From contig CBDCUP010000022.1 in NCBI GenBank assembly GCA_965222655.1, positions 1,875,999-1,939,998 of the forward strand: a DNA stretch of 64,000 nucleotides, written 5' to 3'. This DNA is from CAUZIZ01 sp965222655. Lineage in GTDB: Bacteria; Acidobacteriota; UBA6911; RPQK01; JAJDTT01. This document shows positions 52,539-61,535 of the stretch, piece after piece. Numbering within the stretch: position 1 is the stretch's first letter; each line of letters opens with the position of its first letter. The notes under the pieces were generated by a model. It did not search any database and had not been told where the DNA came from. It was given only the letters and a program-made list of their open reading frames with translations. Position numbers and translations under genes: made by a program.

Positions 52539-52678
52539 AGACCGTGTATGACAGAATCTGAGCGGCGTCCGGCCGCTACTCGAGCTTTGAGCCGGCGACG
52601 ATTCGGGGCTCATTCCAGCAACTAATAACCCCAACAGAATCAATCGGTAGCGGGTGCCTCCCGGTCGGTGTGTCCGAA

Positions 52679-55036
52679 ATGGCAAGTAAGTCCAGCAGTA
52701 AGTCCAGTAGGCGCAGCGATTTGGTCAAGCGCTTTCTTGGCGCCAAGCGATGGAATCGTCGACCCTTCGCCCACTTGACCGTCCTTCAACTTCTGCTCTT
52801 TCTCGCGAGTTCCGCGGTCCTGTCGATTCTGCTGGTGGGCTACCAGTTCCAGAACATTCCCGACTATCAGGTCGGGGACATCGCGGATCGGACGATCGAG
52901 GCCTCCCAGGATTTTCAGGTTGAAGACCATGTCGCCACTCGCGCGCTGCGAGAGGAGAGCCTCAAGGAGGTTCCGGTTGTCTTCGTACTCGATTTGACAA
53001 TCAATGGCCGCCTGGAGTCGGCACTTCGCAGCGCCTTCGCCGATGCCCGTCATCGGATTGCCCAGGAGAAGACGCGACTGGGTATTCCTGCTGCTAGTCC
53101 GCTGCCGAGTATCGCCCGATCCGAGTTTCTGGATGAATTGGCTCGTGTGTTGACCCGATTCGCACAAGGCGGCGCTCTTGAAATCTGCCTGGACGACGGC
53201 TTTTCCGCTGGTTTGGAAGCCCAGCTGGTTAAGATCCTGAAGGAATCGATGAAACCACCCGGTGTCGTCCTGGCTCGGGACATCCTGCTGCAGTATCAGG
53301 AGCGGGGGATGCTCCTTCGAAACGCGATTACCGGCAAGGAAGACCCACTCAGCAATTGGATCGCGATACGGGATTTAGGCCAGGCCCGCGATGTTCTAAG
53401 GCAACACGAGTATGAGTTGACGGCGGTAGGAAGTGAAGAAAAGAAGAAACTCATCACCTTTCTCGATTCCTGGATCGTTCCCAATGTCCAGCTGGATGAC
53501 GGGGCCACAGATCAGCTGACACTGCGCGCGCTGGGCAAATTGGAACCGGTTCTCATCCACATTCGGAAGGGCAGAACCATCATCCGGGCGGGAGATGAAG
53601 TAGGCGCTCAGGCGTTCCTGATTCTTCAGACCTTGAAAAGCATCAAGCAACCACGGCGTCTGGCTGGGCAGTTCGTCGGAATTTTCCTGGTGGTGACCTT
53701 CTTCTTATTTGCTCTGGGACACTACACTCATGCCGAGCGAAAGCACGGAGGGGAGGTTCAGGTGCCCCAACTGCTTCTCCTACTCATTCTCACACTGTGT
53801 GTCCTGGTCAGTAAGTTGTTCATGGTCTTCGTCGACGTGGTCCTGCAGAGTCTTCACATAGACGGATTGCAGAACCCCATTCACCTGTACTTGCTGGCGC
53901 CTCTGGCGTTGGGTGCCGTTCTGGCAACCCTCCTCACCAACGTTCACTTGACCACCTTCTATTCTCTGATCTTCTCTGTTTTCGTGGTGCTGCTTTCGGG
54001 TGAGAACTCCCTCTTCATCTACTCTCTGGCGGGAAGCCTGGCCGCCAGGTACGCTCTGGACCAGTACCGAGAGCGATCGGCCATCATCAGGGCAGGTATG
54101 ATCATCGGATGTGTGAACCTGTTGGTTGCACTGGCCCAGCAGCTCTATTCCTCTGCCCCGGATTTCTTGTGGCTGGTTTTTTCGGTTCGGTCCTTCAGCG
54201 CTCTCTTGAGTGGTTTGTTTGCCGCCATGCTGGCGTCCTTGCTCTTGCCGGTCTTGGAGTCGCTGTTCGAAGTCACGACGGACATTCGTCTTCTCGAACT
54301 TTCCAATCTCAACAATCCAATTCTGCGCCGCCTTGCACTAGAGGCGCCGGGTACCTATCACCACAGCATCATGGTGGGAACCCTGGCTGAGGGCGCCGCG
54401 GAGCGAATTGGGGCGAACGCTCTCCTGGTAAGGGTGGGAGCCTACTACCACGACATCGGTAAGCTGAAAACGCCCGAGTACTATGTCGAGAACCAGATCT
54501 ATTCGGGCAACAAGCATGAGAATCTTTCTCCTAGCATGTCGAGTCTGATCCTGGGCAGCCACGTCAAGGATGGACTTGCGATCGCAAAGGAAATCAAACT
54601 GCTCCCTAGGGTTCGCGACCTCATCCCCGAACACCACGGGACTCGCGTCATGGCGTATTTCTACCGGAAGGCCAAGGAAGCAGAAAGCGAACAGGGTAAG
54701 AAGGTCAACGAAAACGATTTTCGCTATCCCGGTCCCAAACCCCAAAGCAAGGAAGCCGCGATTCTCATGCTGGCCGACCAGATAGAGGCCGCCTCTCGCA
54801 CCCTGGAGGACCCTTCTCCCGGACAAATTCGAGGGATGATCCGAAGACTCGTCCAGGGAACCATTGAGGATGGGCAATTCGATGAGTGCGACATCACCAT
54901 GAAGGAACTCGACCAGATTGCCGAGACGCTCGGCAGAGTCCTAAGCGGCATGTACCACCATCGCGTCCAGTACCCCGGGTTTGAGTTCAACAAAGGCATT
55001 GTCGGGACACAGACTGAAACTCAGCGTATTCAATAG
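52679..55036 (+). CDS. pgpH: 7TM-HD family phosphohydrolase, PgpH/YqfF-like
   Basis: The start is ATG at 52,679 or GTG at 52,670; neither has a strong ribosome binding site. The protein has about 785 residues. It has one N-terminal membrane helix, an extracytoplasmic 7TMR-HDED-type domain (about 60-330), seven membrane helices (about 340-530) and a C-terminal HD domain with TYHHSIMVGTLAEGAAERIG, RVGAYYHDIGKLKTPEY and IPEHHGTRVMAYFYRKA. In Firmicutes, PgpH hydrolyses cyclic di-AMP. The HD site is complete here. The ybeY gene overlaps its 3' end. Confidence 0.92.
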   Translation: MASKSSSKSSRRSDLVKRFLGAKRWNRRPFAHLTVLQLLLFLASSAVLSILLVGYQFQNIPDYQVGDIADRTIEASQDFQVEDHVATRALREESLKEVPVVFVLDLTINGRLESALRSAFADARHRIAQEKTRLGIPAASPLPSIARSEFLDELARVLTRFAQGGALEICLDDGFSAGLEAQLVKILKESMKPPGVVLARDILLQYQERGMLLRNAITGKEDPLSNWIAIRDLGQARDVLRQHEYELTAVGSEEKKKLITFLDSWIVPNVQLDDGATDQLTLRALGKLEPVLIHIRKGRTIIRAGDEVGAQAFLILQTLKSIKQPRRLAGQFVGIFLVVTFFLFALGHYTHAERKHGGEVQVPQLLLLLILTLCVLVSKLFMVFVDVVLQSLHIDGLQNPIHLYLLAPLALGAVLATLLTNVHLTTFYSLIFSVFVVLLSGENSLFIYSLAGSLAARYALDQYRERSAIIRAGMIIGCVNLLVALAQQLYSSAPDFLWLVFSVRSFSALLSGLFAAMLASLLLPVLESLFEVTTDIRLLELSNLNNPILRRLALEAPGTYHHSIMVGTLAEGAAERIGANALLVRVGAYYHDIGKLKTPEYYVENQIYSGNKHENLSPSMSSLILGSHVKDGLAIAKEIKLLPRVRDLIPEHHGTRVMAYFYRKAKEAESEQGKKVNENDFRYPGPKPQSKEAAILMLADQIEAASRTLEDPSPGQIRGMIRRLVQGTIEDGQFDECDITMKELDQIAETLGRVLSGMYHHRVQYPGFEFNKGIVGTQTETQRIQ

Positions 55037-55430
55037 GCAGCGGAAGGTCGGGGTGAACACACGAGCCCTCAGGAGCTTCCTGGACCAACTGTCTCAACGG
55101 CTCAATATCGAGTCGGGGTTTACTACCGTTCTGGTCAGTGACTCGTCGATCCAGCGGTACAACCGGAAGTTTCGCGGTAAGGATGAGGCAACGGACGTCC
55201 TGGCCTTTCCCTTTGGGGAAGAAGCCTGGCCTGGAGAGGAACCTTATCTAGGTGACATCCTGATCTCGGCGGAAACGGCGTTCCGCCAAAAGAAGGGTAC
55301 TCTTGTCGAGGAGTTCAACACTCTTGCCCTGCATGCAGTACTTCACTTGCTCGGCTACGACCACGAAGTCGACCGGGGAGAGATGGAGGGACTGGAGCGG
55401 CAACTGAGAAAGGAATTGCAGCTTCATTGA
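54981..55430 (+). CDS. ybeY: Endoribonuclease YbeY
   Basis: The family homology begins at LKLSVFNRQRKVGVNTRALR. The exact start is uncertain (TTG at 54,981 or 54,999); either overlaps the end of pgpH, which suggests coupled translation. The zinc site is complete as HAVLHLLGYDHEVDRGEM, with FRGKDEATDVLAFPFGEE and YLGDILISAETAF as further signatures. YbeY is needed for 16S rRNA 3' maturation and ribosome quality control. The order pgpH-ybeY-CNNM is conserved in many bacteria. Confidence 0.94.
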   Translation: MSSTKALSGHRLKLSVFNRQRKVGVNTRALRSFLDQLSQRLNIESGFTTVLVSDSSIQRYNRKFRGKDEATDVLAFPFGEEAWPGEEPYLGDILISAETAFRQKKGTLVEEFNTLALHAVLHLLGYDHEVDRGEMEGLERQLRKELQLH

Positions 55431-56692
55431 GTTATCTGGTGCAGCTCGAACTATTTGCCATTTTCCTCCTGTTGGTAGTTCTACTGTTTCTGTCCACCCT
55501 GGAGACCGCGATCAGTCGCCTGTCCCGCCTGACCCTGCGAATCCTGGCGAAACGGGAGGTCGAAATCGCTGGGGGACTGGTCAAGAGGATTCTGCGCGAC
55601 CGCGGGCAGTTTCTTCTTCCTCTCGAGTTCGGGAGTCATCTGGCCCAGGTCGGTCTTGCCGTGTTGATCACCAGTATGCTGCTGGATGAGGCCTGGCCCT
55701 ATGCCCCCCTCCTGGCCTTCTTCATTCTTCTTTTCAGCGTCTTCATCTTCAGGCATCTTGTTCCCAAGATCGTGGCTCAGTCGGATCCGGAACAGCTTCT
55801 AAACCGGCTGCTTCCGCCTCTGTCCAGGTGCTATCCCGTCTTGCGTTGGCTGAGTGTTCCGCTGTCGTCTACCTTGCGCCTTTTCCGAGGTTGGAGTCCC
55901 CCCGAGGACGAGAATGGGAGTCAGGACGAGGAGGCTACCGAAGAGGAAATTGAGGCCTACATCGGCGTCGGCGAAGAGGAGGGAATCTTTGAGGAAGAAG
56001 AAAGTGACTTGATTCAGTCAGCGCTGGAGTTTGGCAGTACCCTGGTCAAGGAAATCATGACGCCGCGAACGGAGATCGTCGCAGCCGAAGAGCAGACAAC
56101 GATCTCCGAACTAACGGCACTCGTGGTTTCCAGTAAGCATTCGCGGATTCCCATCTATCGGGGCAACCTCGATCAGATTGTGGGCCTGGTCTATGTGCGG
56201 AATCTCCTGACTCATCTCAAGGAATCTGGTGAAGATGACCCGATCGCGCCCTTGGTCAACGAGCCGCTCTACGTCCCAGAAACCAAGAAGGTTCCGGGAC
56301 TACTGAAGGAAATGCAGAGAAAAGCGGAACACATGGCGATCGTGATCAATGAGTATGGGACGGTTTCCGGTCTTGTGACGATAGAAGATGTTCTGGAGGA
56401 GATCGTAGGTGAGATTTGGGATGAGGATGAGCTCCGTACAGTGGATCTCGTCTACGAGGGAAACGGCAACTACATGGTCCGGGGTGGGGTAGAGGTTGAC
56501 GAGTTGGAGGAAACCCTGGGTTTGGATCTAGGTGAAACTGATGTGACCACCATCTCTGGCTTCGTTGTAGCGCATCTAGGAAAGGTACCCTCGTCTGGAG
56601 AGGTTTTCTCCATAAACGGAACCCAGGTCGAGATTCTCAGTGCCGACGCGAGAAAGATCAGTGCCATGCGGTGGTCAGTAAGCCAGGAGTGA
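55427..56692 (+). CDS. CNNM/CorC-type membrane protein with CBS pair
   Basis: The start is TTG at 55,427, overlapping the ybeY stop. The protein has 421 residues: an N-terminal DUF21 domain with membrane helices (LFAIFLLLVVLLFLSTLETA, LLAFFILLFSVFIFRHLVPK), an acidic linker, two CBS domains (VKEIMTPRTEIVAAEEQ, HSRIPIYRGNLDQIVGLVYV, AIVINEYGTVSGLVTIEDVL) and a C-terminal CorC/HlyC domain. It is often called hemolysin-like. The likely role is Mg2+/Co2+ transport or its control in the inner membrane. Confidence 0.9.
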   Translation: MSYLVQLELFAIFLLLVVLLFLSTLETAISRLSRLTLRILAKREVEIAGGLVKRILRDRGQFLLPLEFGSHLAQVGLAVLITSMLLDEAWPYAPLLAFFILLFSVFIFRHLVPKIVAQSDPEQLLNRLLPPLSRCYPVLRWLSVPLSSTLRLFRGWSPPEDENGSQDEEATEEEIEAYIGVGEEEGIFEEEESDLIQSALEFGSTLVKEIMTPRTEIVAAEEQTTISELTALVVSSKHSRIPIYRGNLDQIVGLVYVRNLLTHLKESGEDDPIAPLVNEPLYVPETKKVPGLLKEMQRKAEHMAIVINEYGTVSGLVTIEDVLEEIVGEIWDEDELRTVDLVYEGNGNYMVRGGVEVDELEETLGLDLGETDVTTISGFVVAHLGKVPSSGEVFSINGTQVEILSADARKISAMRWSVSQE

Positions 56693-56709
56693 ATCAGGCG
56701 CCCAAACCA

Positions 56710-57828
56710 ATGTCTGAAGCTGCACCTCCACACTCCCCAGCAGAAGAGAAATTCATGAAGCGGGCAATCCTCCTGGCTCGCCGGGGTCAGGGCCGGGTTT
56801 CCCCCAACCCACTGGTGGGAGCGGTCGTTGTAAAAGAGGATCGGATCGTGGGGGAGGGCTATCATGTTTTCGAGAGACGAGAGCATGCGGAAGTAGTCGC
56901 CCTGAATCACGCTGGGACCCAATCCGCCGGGGCAGCTTTGTACGTTACCTTGGAGCCCTGTGCCCACTTCGGACGCACTCCACCCTGCGTCGATCGGATC
57001 ATCGAGTCAGGTGTCCGGCAGGTCTTCATGGCTGTTGCGGATCCCAATCCTGACGTCACCGGAGGTGGTGGAGAAAGACTTCGGTCCCGGAAGCTCTCGG
57101 TACACGAAGGCCTCTGCCGAGATGAGGCGGTGCGTCTGAACGAGTCCTACTTCTACTTCGCCAAGCGGCGGCGCCCTTTTTCTCGGCTAAAGCTCGCGCT
57201 CACCCTGGACGGTATGATTGCCACTCGCAGTGGAGATTCTCAGTGGATTACAGGGGAAGCATCGCGTCGAGAGGTCCAACGGCTTCGCTACCAGCACGAC
57301 GCCATTCTGGTGGGCGTGAATACCGTTCTCAAGGACAACCCTTCGCTCAATGTGAGGTGGCGCCGAGGAAACCGGATTACGAAGGTGGTCCTGGATTCGC
57401 ATCTCCGGACTTCCCTGGGTGCACGGCTTTTCGATTCCCGGGATCCTGTGATCATCTTTCACTCTCAGGGAGTCGCTGCGCCGAAGGCGATTGCTTCCAG
57501 GGCAAGACTGATTCCAGTCGCGGAAAAAGGAGGTCGGCTGGATTGGAATGGGATTCTGGATGCGCTCGGCGAGGAGCGGATCACCAGTCTCTTGATCGAA
57601 GGGGGCAGCCAGGTCGCCGCGTCGGCACTCGAGGCAGGCGTGGTGCAGAAGGTCAGTTTCTTCTATGGTCCCAAGATCATCGGGGGCAGTGGACTCCCCG
57701 GCATCGCTGATCTAGGCGTCCAGCGCCTATCGCACGCGATCCAACTTCAGGGTACCCGACTGCGCCGTCTGGGAAACGACTTCCTGGTTGAGGCGTATCT
57801 GAAGAACGTCGCACGTCGGAACGTCTGA
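56710..57828 (+). CDS. ribD: Riboflavin biosynthesis deaminase/reductase
   Basis: The ATG at 56,710 (MSEAAPPHSPAEEKFMKRAI) is chosen because the region before it overlaps the CNNM gene. The protein has about 372 residues. The N-terminal deaminase has the zinc site HAEVVAL and TLEPCAHFGRTPPCVDRI. The C-terminal reductase has LKLALTLDGMIATRSGDSQW, DAILVGVNTVLKDNP and LLIEGGSQVAASAL. It performs steps two and three of riboflavin synthesis. A short stretch after the deaminase site (VTGGGGERLRSRKLSVHEGL) looks shortened compared with other RibD. The last eight residues (KNVARRNV) are read from a dispersed ACGTCGCACGTC repeat. Confidence 0.93.
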   Translation: MSEAAPPHSPAEEKFMKRAILLARRGQGRVSPNPLVGAVVVKEDRIVGEGYHVFERREHAEVVALNHAGTQSAGAALYVTLEPCAHFGRTPPCVDRIIESGVRQVFMAVADPNPDVTGGGGERLRSRKLSVHEGLCRDEAVRLNESYFYFAKRRRPFSRLKLALTLDGMIATRSGDSQWITGEASRREVQRLRYQHDAILVGVNTVLKDNPSLNVRWRRGNRITKVVLDSHLRTSLGARLFDSRDPVIIFHSQGVAAPKAIASRARLIPVAEKGGRLDWNGILDALGEERITSLLIEGGSQVAASALEAGVVQKVSFFYGPKIIGGSGLPGIADLGVQRLSHAIQLQGTRLRRLGNDFLVEAYLKNVARRNV

Positions 57829-57960
57829 ACGTCGCACGTCTCTTGTCGTGGGGAACCGGAGGTGAATTCTGAAACTTCCAGGTATCGCAGCTGTCAGTTC
57901 TGAAGCTATCTGCTGCCGGCTAAAGGACGTGCGACGTTCCGACGTGCGACTCTTCCCTGA
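57805..57960. repeat. Dispersed ACGTCGCACGTC repeat
   Basis: GAACGTCGCACGTCGGAACG and TCTGAACGTCGCACGTCTC at 57,805-57,842 reappear in inverse form at 57,926-57,951 (ACGTGCGACGTTCCGACGTG). Similar sequence is at 26,462-26,480 and 43,207-43,245. The direct copy supplies the C-terminal codons and stop of ribD. Confidence 0.7.
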
Positions 57961-57970
57961 CGTTCCCGCC

Positions 57971-58654
57971 CTACTCGAGGAGTCCCTCCAGCAGCTTCTC
58001 CGGATCCAGAATCAGGAACTGTCTCTGCTTGACCTGGACGATACTGTCGCCTTGCAACTGGCTGATGACCCGAGTTGCGGTCTCACGCGAGATCCCAGTG
58101 AGTTCGGCCAGCTCTCGATGGGTCAGCTTGAGATCGATCCGGATCCCGGAACTCGTCTCGATCCCTTTGTTACGTGAGAGGTGGTAGAGGGCAGTCCGAA
58201 TCCGAGCTTCCGCGTTGTAGAAGTTGAGTACCTCGATCTGACGCCAGGCATCCCGGCAGCGGCCGCACAGGGTCTTCAAGATCGTTCGGTTGATCGTGGG
58301 ATGCTCCATCAAGCCCGAGAACTCTCGACTGCCGGTGAAGAGAATGACGCTGGGCACGACCGCCGTCACCGTGGCAGGTGTGGTCCCGCCGTCAATCAGG
58401 GACATCTCACCGAAATACTCTCCCGATTGGTGGAATGCCAGGATCATCTCCTTGCCAGTCGGAAGCAGCCGCGAGACCTTCACCCTCCCGCTCTTGACAA
58501 TGTACATGTACTTGCCGGTGTCTTCCTCGAAGAAGACGATCTGCCCCCGCTGATACTTGGTCTCCCTGAAGATACTGGAGACGATCTGTAGTTCTTCGTC
58601 GGGCAGATCCGAAAACAGGACTACCGTTTTCAGGAAATCAAGGTCAAGCTTCAT
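57971..58654 (-). CDS. Crp/Fnr-family transcription regulator
   Basis: The ATG at 58,654 (MKLDLDFLKTVVLFSDLPDE) gives 227 residues, the normal length; a much longer frame upstream lies over the next gene. The N-terminal cyclic-nucleotide-binding fold has YQRGQIVFFEEDTGKYMYIV and SGEYFGEMSLIDGGTTPATV (a PBC-like segment, with Thr in place of the usual Arg-Ser/Thr). The C-terminal helix-turn-helix is THRELAELTGISRETATRVI, close to Crp. No Cys cluster of the Fnr type is seen. The ATG overlaps the stop of the upstream gene by 4 bases. Confidence 0.88.
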   Translation of the reverse strand: MKLDLDFLKTVVLFSDLPDEELQIVSSIFRETKYQRGQIVFFEEDTGKYMYIVKSGRVKVSRLLPTGKEMILAFHQSGEYFGEMSLIDGGTTPATVTAVVPSVILFTGSREFSGLMEHPTINRTILKTLCGRCRDAWRQIEVLNFYNAEARIRTALYHLSRNKGIETSSGIRIDLKLTHRELAELTGISRETATRVISQLQGDSIVQVKQRQFLILDPEKLLEGLLE

Positions 58655-59241
58655 CGCTTTCTCAAAGGAGTGAGTCGTTCCTCTAGATTGACCAGGTTGT
58701 AGCGGTCTTCTAGCTTCTTGATGACGGGTCGAATAACCTCGGGTCGGTCGATTTGACTCTGTATCTGATCGATCAATGCGTCCGTCTCGAACTGAATCAT
58801 ACCAAGTTTTTGATAATTGATGACACCCTGACGGGCGCAGTAGTGGCCGTAAGCTCGAATTGCGGGGTAGAGGAAAAAGACATTGGGACCCGGAATGGGT
58901 GTCAAGAGGATTCCCAGAAGAGCCAACGTAGTATCGGCCAGGAGCCAGCGACTGTGTTTGCGTCGAGCTCGGGTGAAAAAAGCTGCCAATCTGCGCTTGA
59001 TCTCTCCCTGCTCGAGTTCGCACCCATGGAGGATCCTGAGGCGGTCGGCTCCTCGCAGGGTCGAGCACAAGAGCTCATGATAGTCGAGGCGCTCTTCCAG
59101 TTTCTGATAGCCTCGATAGAGCTTGCTCTTGAGAGAATTCGGCTCGACGGATTCTTGTGGTGTCGAGGTGGTGGTTGGGGGCGAGGCTTCCATGACCGGG
59201 TAGACCCTGCCTTTTGGAGATTCGAAGAGCAATAGATTCAT
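58651..59241 (-). CDS. Conserved protein, possibly mitochondrial K+/H+ exchange (KHE)-related
   Basis: The start at 59,241 (MNLLLFESPKGRVYPVMEAS) is preferred to an upstream ATG at 59,304. The protein has 196 residues. The central region has a hydrophobic pair of segments, TTLALLGILLTPIPGPNVFF and LYPAIRAYGHYCARQGVINY. This resembles the PF10173-type (Mrx7/Mit_KHE1) motif PGPN...R.Y.H, known from mitochondrial K+/H+ exchange-related proteins; I make this link from memory and with limited confidence. The C-terminal part is helical. It overlaps the Crp-type regulator by 4 bases (ATGA), so the two are co-translated. Confidence 0.5.
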   Translation of the reverse strand: MNLLLFESPKGRVYPVMEASPPTTTSTPQESVEPNSLKSKLYRGYQKLEERLDYHELLCSTLRGADRLRILHGCELEQGEIKRRLAAFFTRARRKHSRWLLADTTLALLGILLTPIPGPNVFFLYPAIRAYGHYCARQGVINYQKLGMIQFETDALIDQIQSQIDRPEVIRPVIKKLEDRYNLVNLEERLTPLRKR

Positions 59242-59338
59242 GTCAGGTACGAGCGGAAAGCAGGAAGTTTGATCAGGACTGCGTTTTCCAGTGGACTGTA
59301 ACACCTGAATTGCTTATCGCTTCAAGTCGTACAGTTCA

Positions 59339-59446
59339 CTAGTGTTTTCTTCTCTCCTTGTGCAGCGCCAGGAGTAGACAGAAGGTAAACCCTCCCCAGA
59401 CGATACCCAGAACGACAATCATTGTCAGCCAGGTGACGCTACTCAT
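59339..59446 (-). CDS. NSS transporter small subunit, MetS-like (35 residues)
   Basis: An ATG at 59,446 overlaps the stop of the NSS symporter by 8 bases. It opens a 35-residue frame: MSSVTWLTMIVVLGIVWGG, then FTFCLLLALHKERRKH. It has a single membrane helix with the VWGG motif and a basic C-terminal tail. This matches the methionine/alanine-import NSS small subunit (MetS, MaAIMP_sms) family in length, motif and position right after its large subunit. MetS is required for transport by MetP in Corynebacterium. The gene is easily missed because it is so short. Confidence 0.8.
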   Translation of the reverse strand: MSSVTWLTMIVVLGIVWGGFTFCLLLALHKERRKH

Positions 59447-60899
59447 GGCTCGAGGTCCTTTCAGCGATCCAGGAATTGCCAAGCTTGAAGACCAGGAGGG
59501 CCAGGCTCCACTGCAGTATACAAGTTCCTACCGATTCGATCTCAAACGGATTCCACCAATGGTCAGGATCCGCCTGAATTACCTGCCAGAACCACCAGAT
59601 GACCAGTATCGCAACCTCGATGGGAATTACCAGGCGGAGGGCGTGGTTGTACCAAGTTCCCACCCGGAGGTCGCTGAACGAGGAATTGATCTGGAGGGTG
59701 CGAAAGCGATCCACGCCATGGCGCAGTACGGCGGTCGCAATGAAGGCACCGCTTACCATGAGAGCGATTCCCCAGGTCCAGTCCTGGTTGGCGAAGAAAT
59801 CGAGGCTCAGGGCGGAAGGCAACCCGAAGATCAGCGTCGCGATATAGATGACTCGGAGAGCCGCGCTTCGGGACAGCTTGGCGTCCATCAAGATGCGAGC
59901 TCCCAGCTCGACCATGGAGATCAGAGAGCTGAGCGCCGCGAAGCTGAGGGCCAGGAAGAAAAGGACCAGGAGAATGCTGCCTCCCGGTATCCGAACAAAG
60001 AGCTGGGGGAGCCAGATCAGGGTGAGGCCGGTGTTGGCTGGCCCAGGGCTCCGCATGATTTCGGCCGCGCCTTCCGGAAGCGTCGCGAATACGGTCGAGA
60101 AAATCGCGATCGCCGCCAGTAGCGAAATCGAGTTGTTTCCCAGGCCGATCAGGGCCGCATTCAGCGGGATATCTTCTGTGCGGCGCATGTACACCCCGTA
60201 GGTCAGGATCAACCCCCAGCCGGCCCCGGTATCCCACGCATTCTGGGTCAGGGCCTGAAGCCAGATCTTGTAGTCCAGCAAGGCGTTCAAGTCGGGTGTG
60301 AAGAGAAACGCCAAGCCCTTCTCTGAGCCCGGAAGCGTCACGGCACGGGCGGCCGCGAGAACGATCAGTCCGACCAGCGACGGGACCAGGAATCGGTTGG
60401 CTTTCTCGATTCCCTGCACGACTCCGCGTCGCACCACCAGGACCGCCAGAGTGATCGCGACAAAATGAAAGAAGACGGGTCCCCATCCACTTTGGATGAA
60501 CGTGTTCCAGTTGGCCTCGTGGTCAGTGATCCTGAAAAGCTCGCCACTGGCGGCCTGGAAAAAGTAGCGGATGCACCAACCCGTGACCACCGAGTAGTAG
60601 AACATGATCGCGATGGCCACGAAGCCCACGAAGCTGCCCATCCAGGCGAAGCGCTTCCCCATCAGGGTGGCGAAGGAGCCCACCGTTCCCTGACGGGTGA
60701 GCTTGCCGATGGCAAACTCGGACATGATCAGGGGAATGCTCCAGAGGAACAGAAAGAGGATCCAAGGAACCAGGAATGATCCTCCGCCATTGGCGGCGAC
60801 GATCCGGGGAAATCTCCAGATGTTGCCGGTGCCGACTGCGACCCCAAGCACCGAAACGATCAGGCCCCATCGAGATGTGAACTCTTCTCGCGCGCTCAA
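59439..60899 (-). CDS. Neurotransmitter:sodium symporter (NSS), MetP-like
   Basis: This is a 486-residue protein with about 12 membrane helices. The NSS signature of helix 1 is GVAVGTGNIWRFPRIVAANG, with the sodium-binding Gly-Asn. Further motifs are YYSVVTGWCIRYFFQA and AWDTGAGWGLILTYGVYM. The extra 12th helix and the small subunit downstream point to the MetP-type amino acid importers. Its start overlaps the stop of thiE by 4 bases. A second NSS gene precedes thiE. Confidence 0.9.
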   Translation of the reverse strand: MSAREEFTSRWGLIVSVLGVAVGTGNIWRFPRIVAANGGGSFLVPWILFLFLWSIPLIMSEFAIGKLTRQGTVGSFATLMGKRFAWMGSFVGFVAIAIMFYYSVVTGWCIRYFFQAASGELFRITDHEANWNTFIQSGWGPVFFHFVAITLAVLVVRRGVVQGIEKANRFLVPSLVGLIVLAAARAVTLPGSEKGLAFLFTPDLNALLDYKIWLQALTQNAWDTGAGWGLILTYGVYMRRTEDIPLNAALIGLGNNSISLLAAIAIFSTVFATLPEGAAEIMRSPGPANTGLTLIWLPQLFVRIPGGSILLVLFFLALSFAALSSLISMVELGARILMDAKLSRSAALRVIYIATLIFGLPSALSLDFFANQDWTWGIALMVSGAFIATAVLRHGVDRFRTLQINSSFSDLRVGTWYNHALRLVIPIEVAILVIWWFWQVIQADPDHWWNPFEIESVGTCILQWSLALLVFKLGNSWIAERTSSHE

Positions 60900-61528
60900 C
60901 GAAAGTGCTTCCTCGCCAGCTCCAGGTACTCGGTCATCCTGTCTGAGGGACTCTCGGCATGGACGATGTCTGAGATCACCGCGACCGAAGCCGCACCCGT
61001 AGCCCAGACTTCCCGGGTGGTTTCAAGCGTAATTCCTCCGATCGCTACCACCGGCAACGGGCTGGATGTGACGAGTTGCCACAATAGGTCCGTTCCGAGA
61101 GGCGGGTAGGGACTGTCCTTGCTGGTGGTAGTGAAGATGGGACCGAGGGCCAGATAATCGACGTCCTCCTGCAGTGCCCGCTCGAATTGTGTGCGGCTGT
61201 GGGTTGAGAGTCCCAGGATAGCATCTTCTCCGAGCAACTCGCGGGCCGCGGCGACGGGTAGATCGGTCTGGCCTAGATGCACGCCGTGGGCTTTGCTGGC
61301 CAATGCCAGGTCGACCCGATCATTGACCAGGAACCGGGCCTGCGACAGTTCGCACAAACGCTCTACTTCCAACAGCTGTGTGTACAGTTCCGAATCGGGA
61401 AGCGTCTTTTCCCTGACTTGAAAGAATCGGGCTCCCGCCTGGAGCAGACTCTTGGCTAGTTCGGTGTGATTCAGGCCGGGAAGGGATGCCGTGATCGGGT
61501 AGATGGGTGGCAGCTGGAAGTCCTGCAT
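60896..61528 (-). CDS. thiE: Thiamine-phosphate synthase
   Basis: This is a 210-residue TIM-barrel enzyme. Motifs are FFQVREKTLPDSELY (phosphate and Lys), FLVNDRVDLALASKAHGVHL, HLGQTDLPVAAAREL, LGLSTHSRTQFERAL, YLALGPIFTTTSKDSPYPP and PVVAIGGITLETT. It joins HMP diphosphate and thiazole phosphate to thiamine phosphate. It lies between two NSS symporter genes, 7 bases after the first and overlapping the second by 4 bases. No TPP-riboswitch-like leader is seen in front of the operon. Confidence 0.94.
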   Translation of the reverse strand: MQDFQLPPIYPITASLPGLNHTELAKSLLQAGARFFQVREKTLPDSELYTQLLEVERLCELSQARFLVNDRVDLALASKAHGVHLGQTDLPVAAARELLGEDAILGLSTHSRTQFERALQEDVDYLALGPIFTTTSKDSPYPPLGTDLLWQLVTSSPLPVVAIGGITLETTREVWATGAASVAVISDIVHAESPSDRMTEYLELARKHFR

Positions 61529-61535
61529 GAGCGGA

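Noticed and set aside
58655..59068. N-terminal extension of the Crp-type regulator
   Set aside because: It is antisense-free but overlaps the upstream gene in another frame and has low-complexity sequence; the family start is at 58,654.
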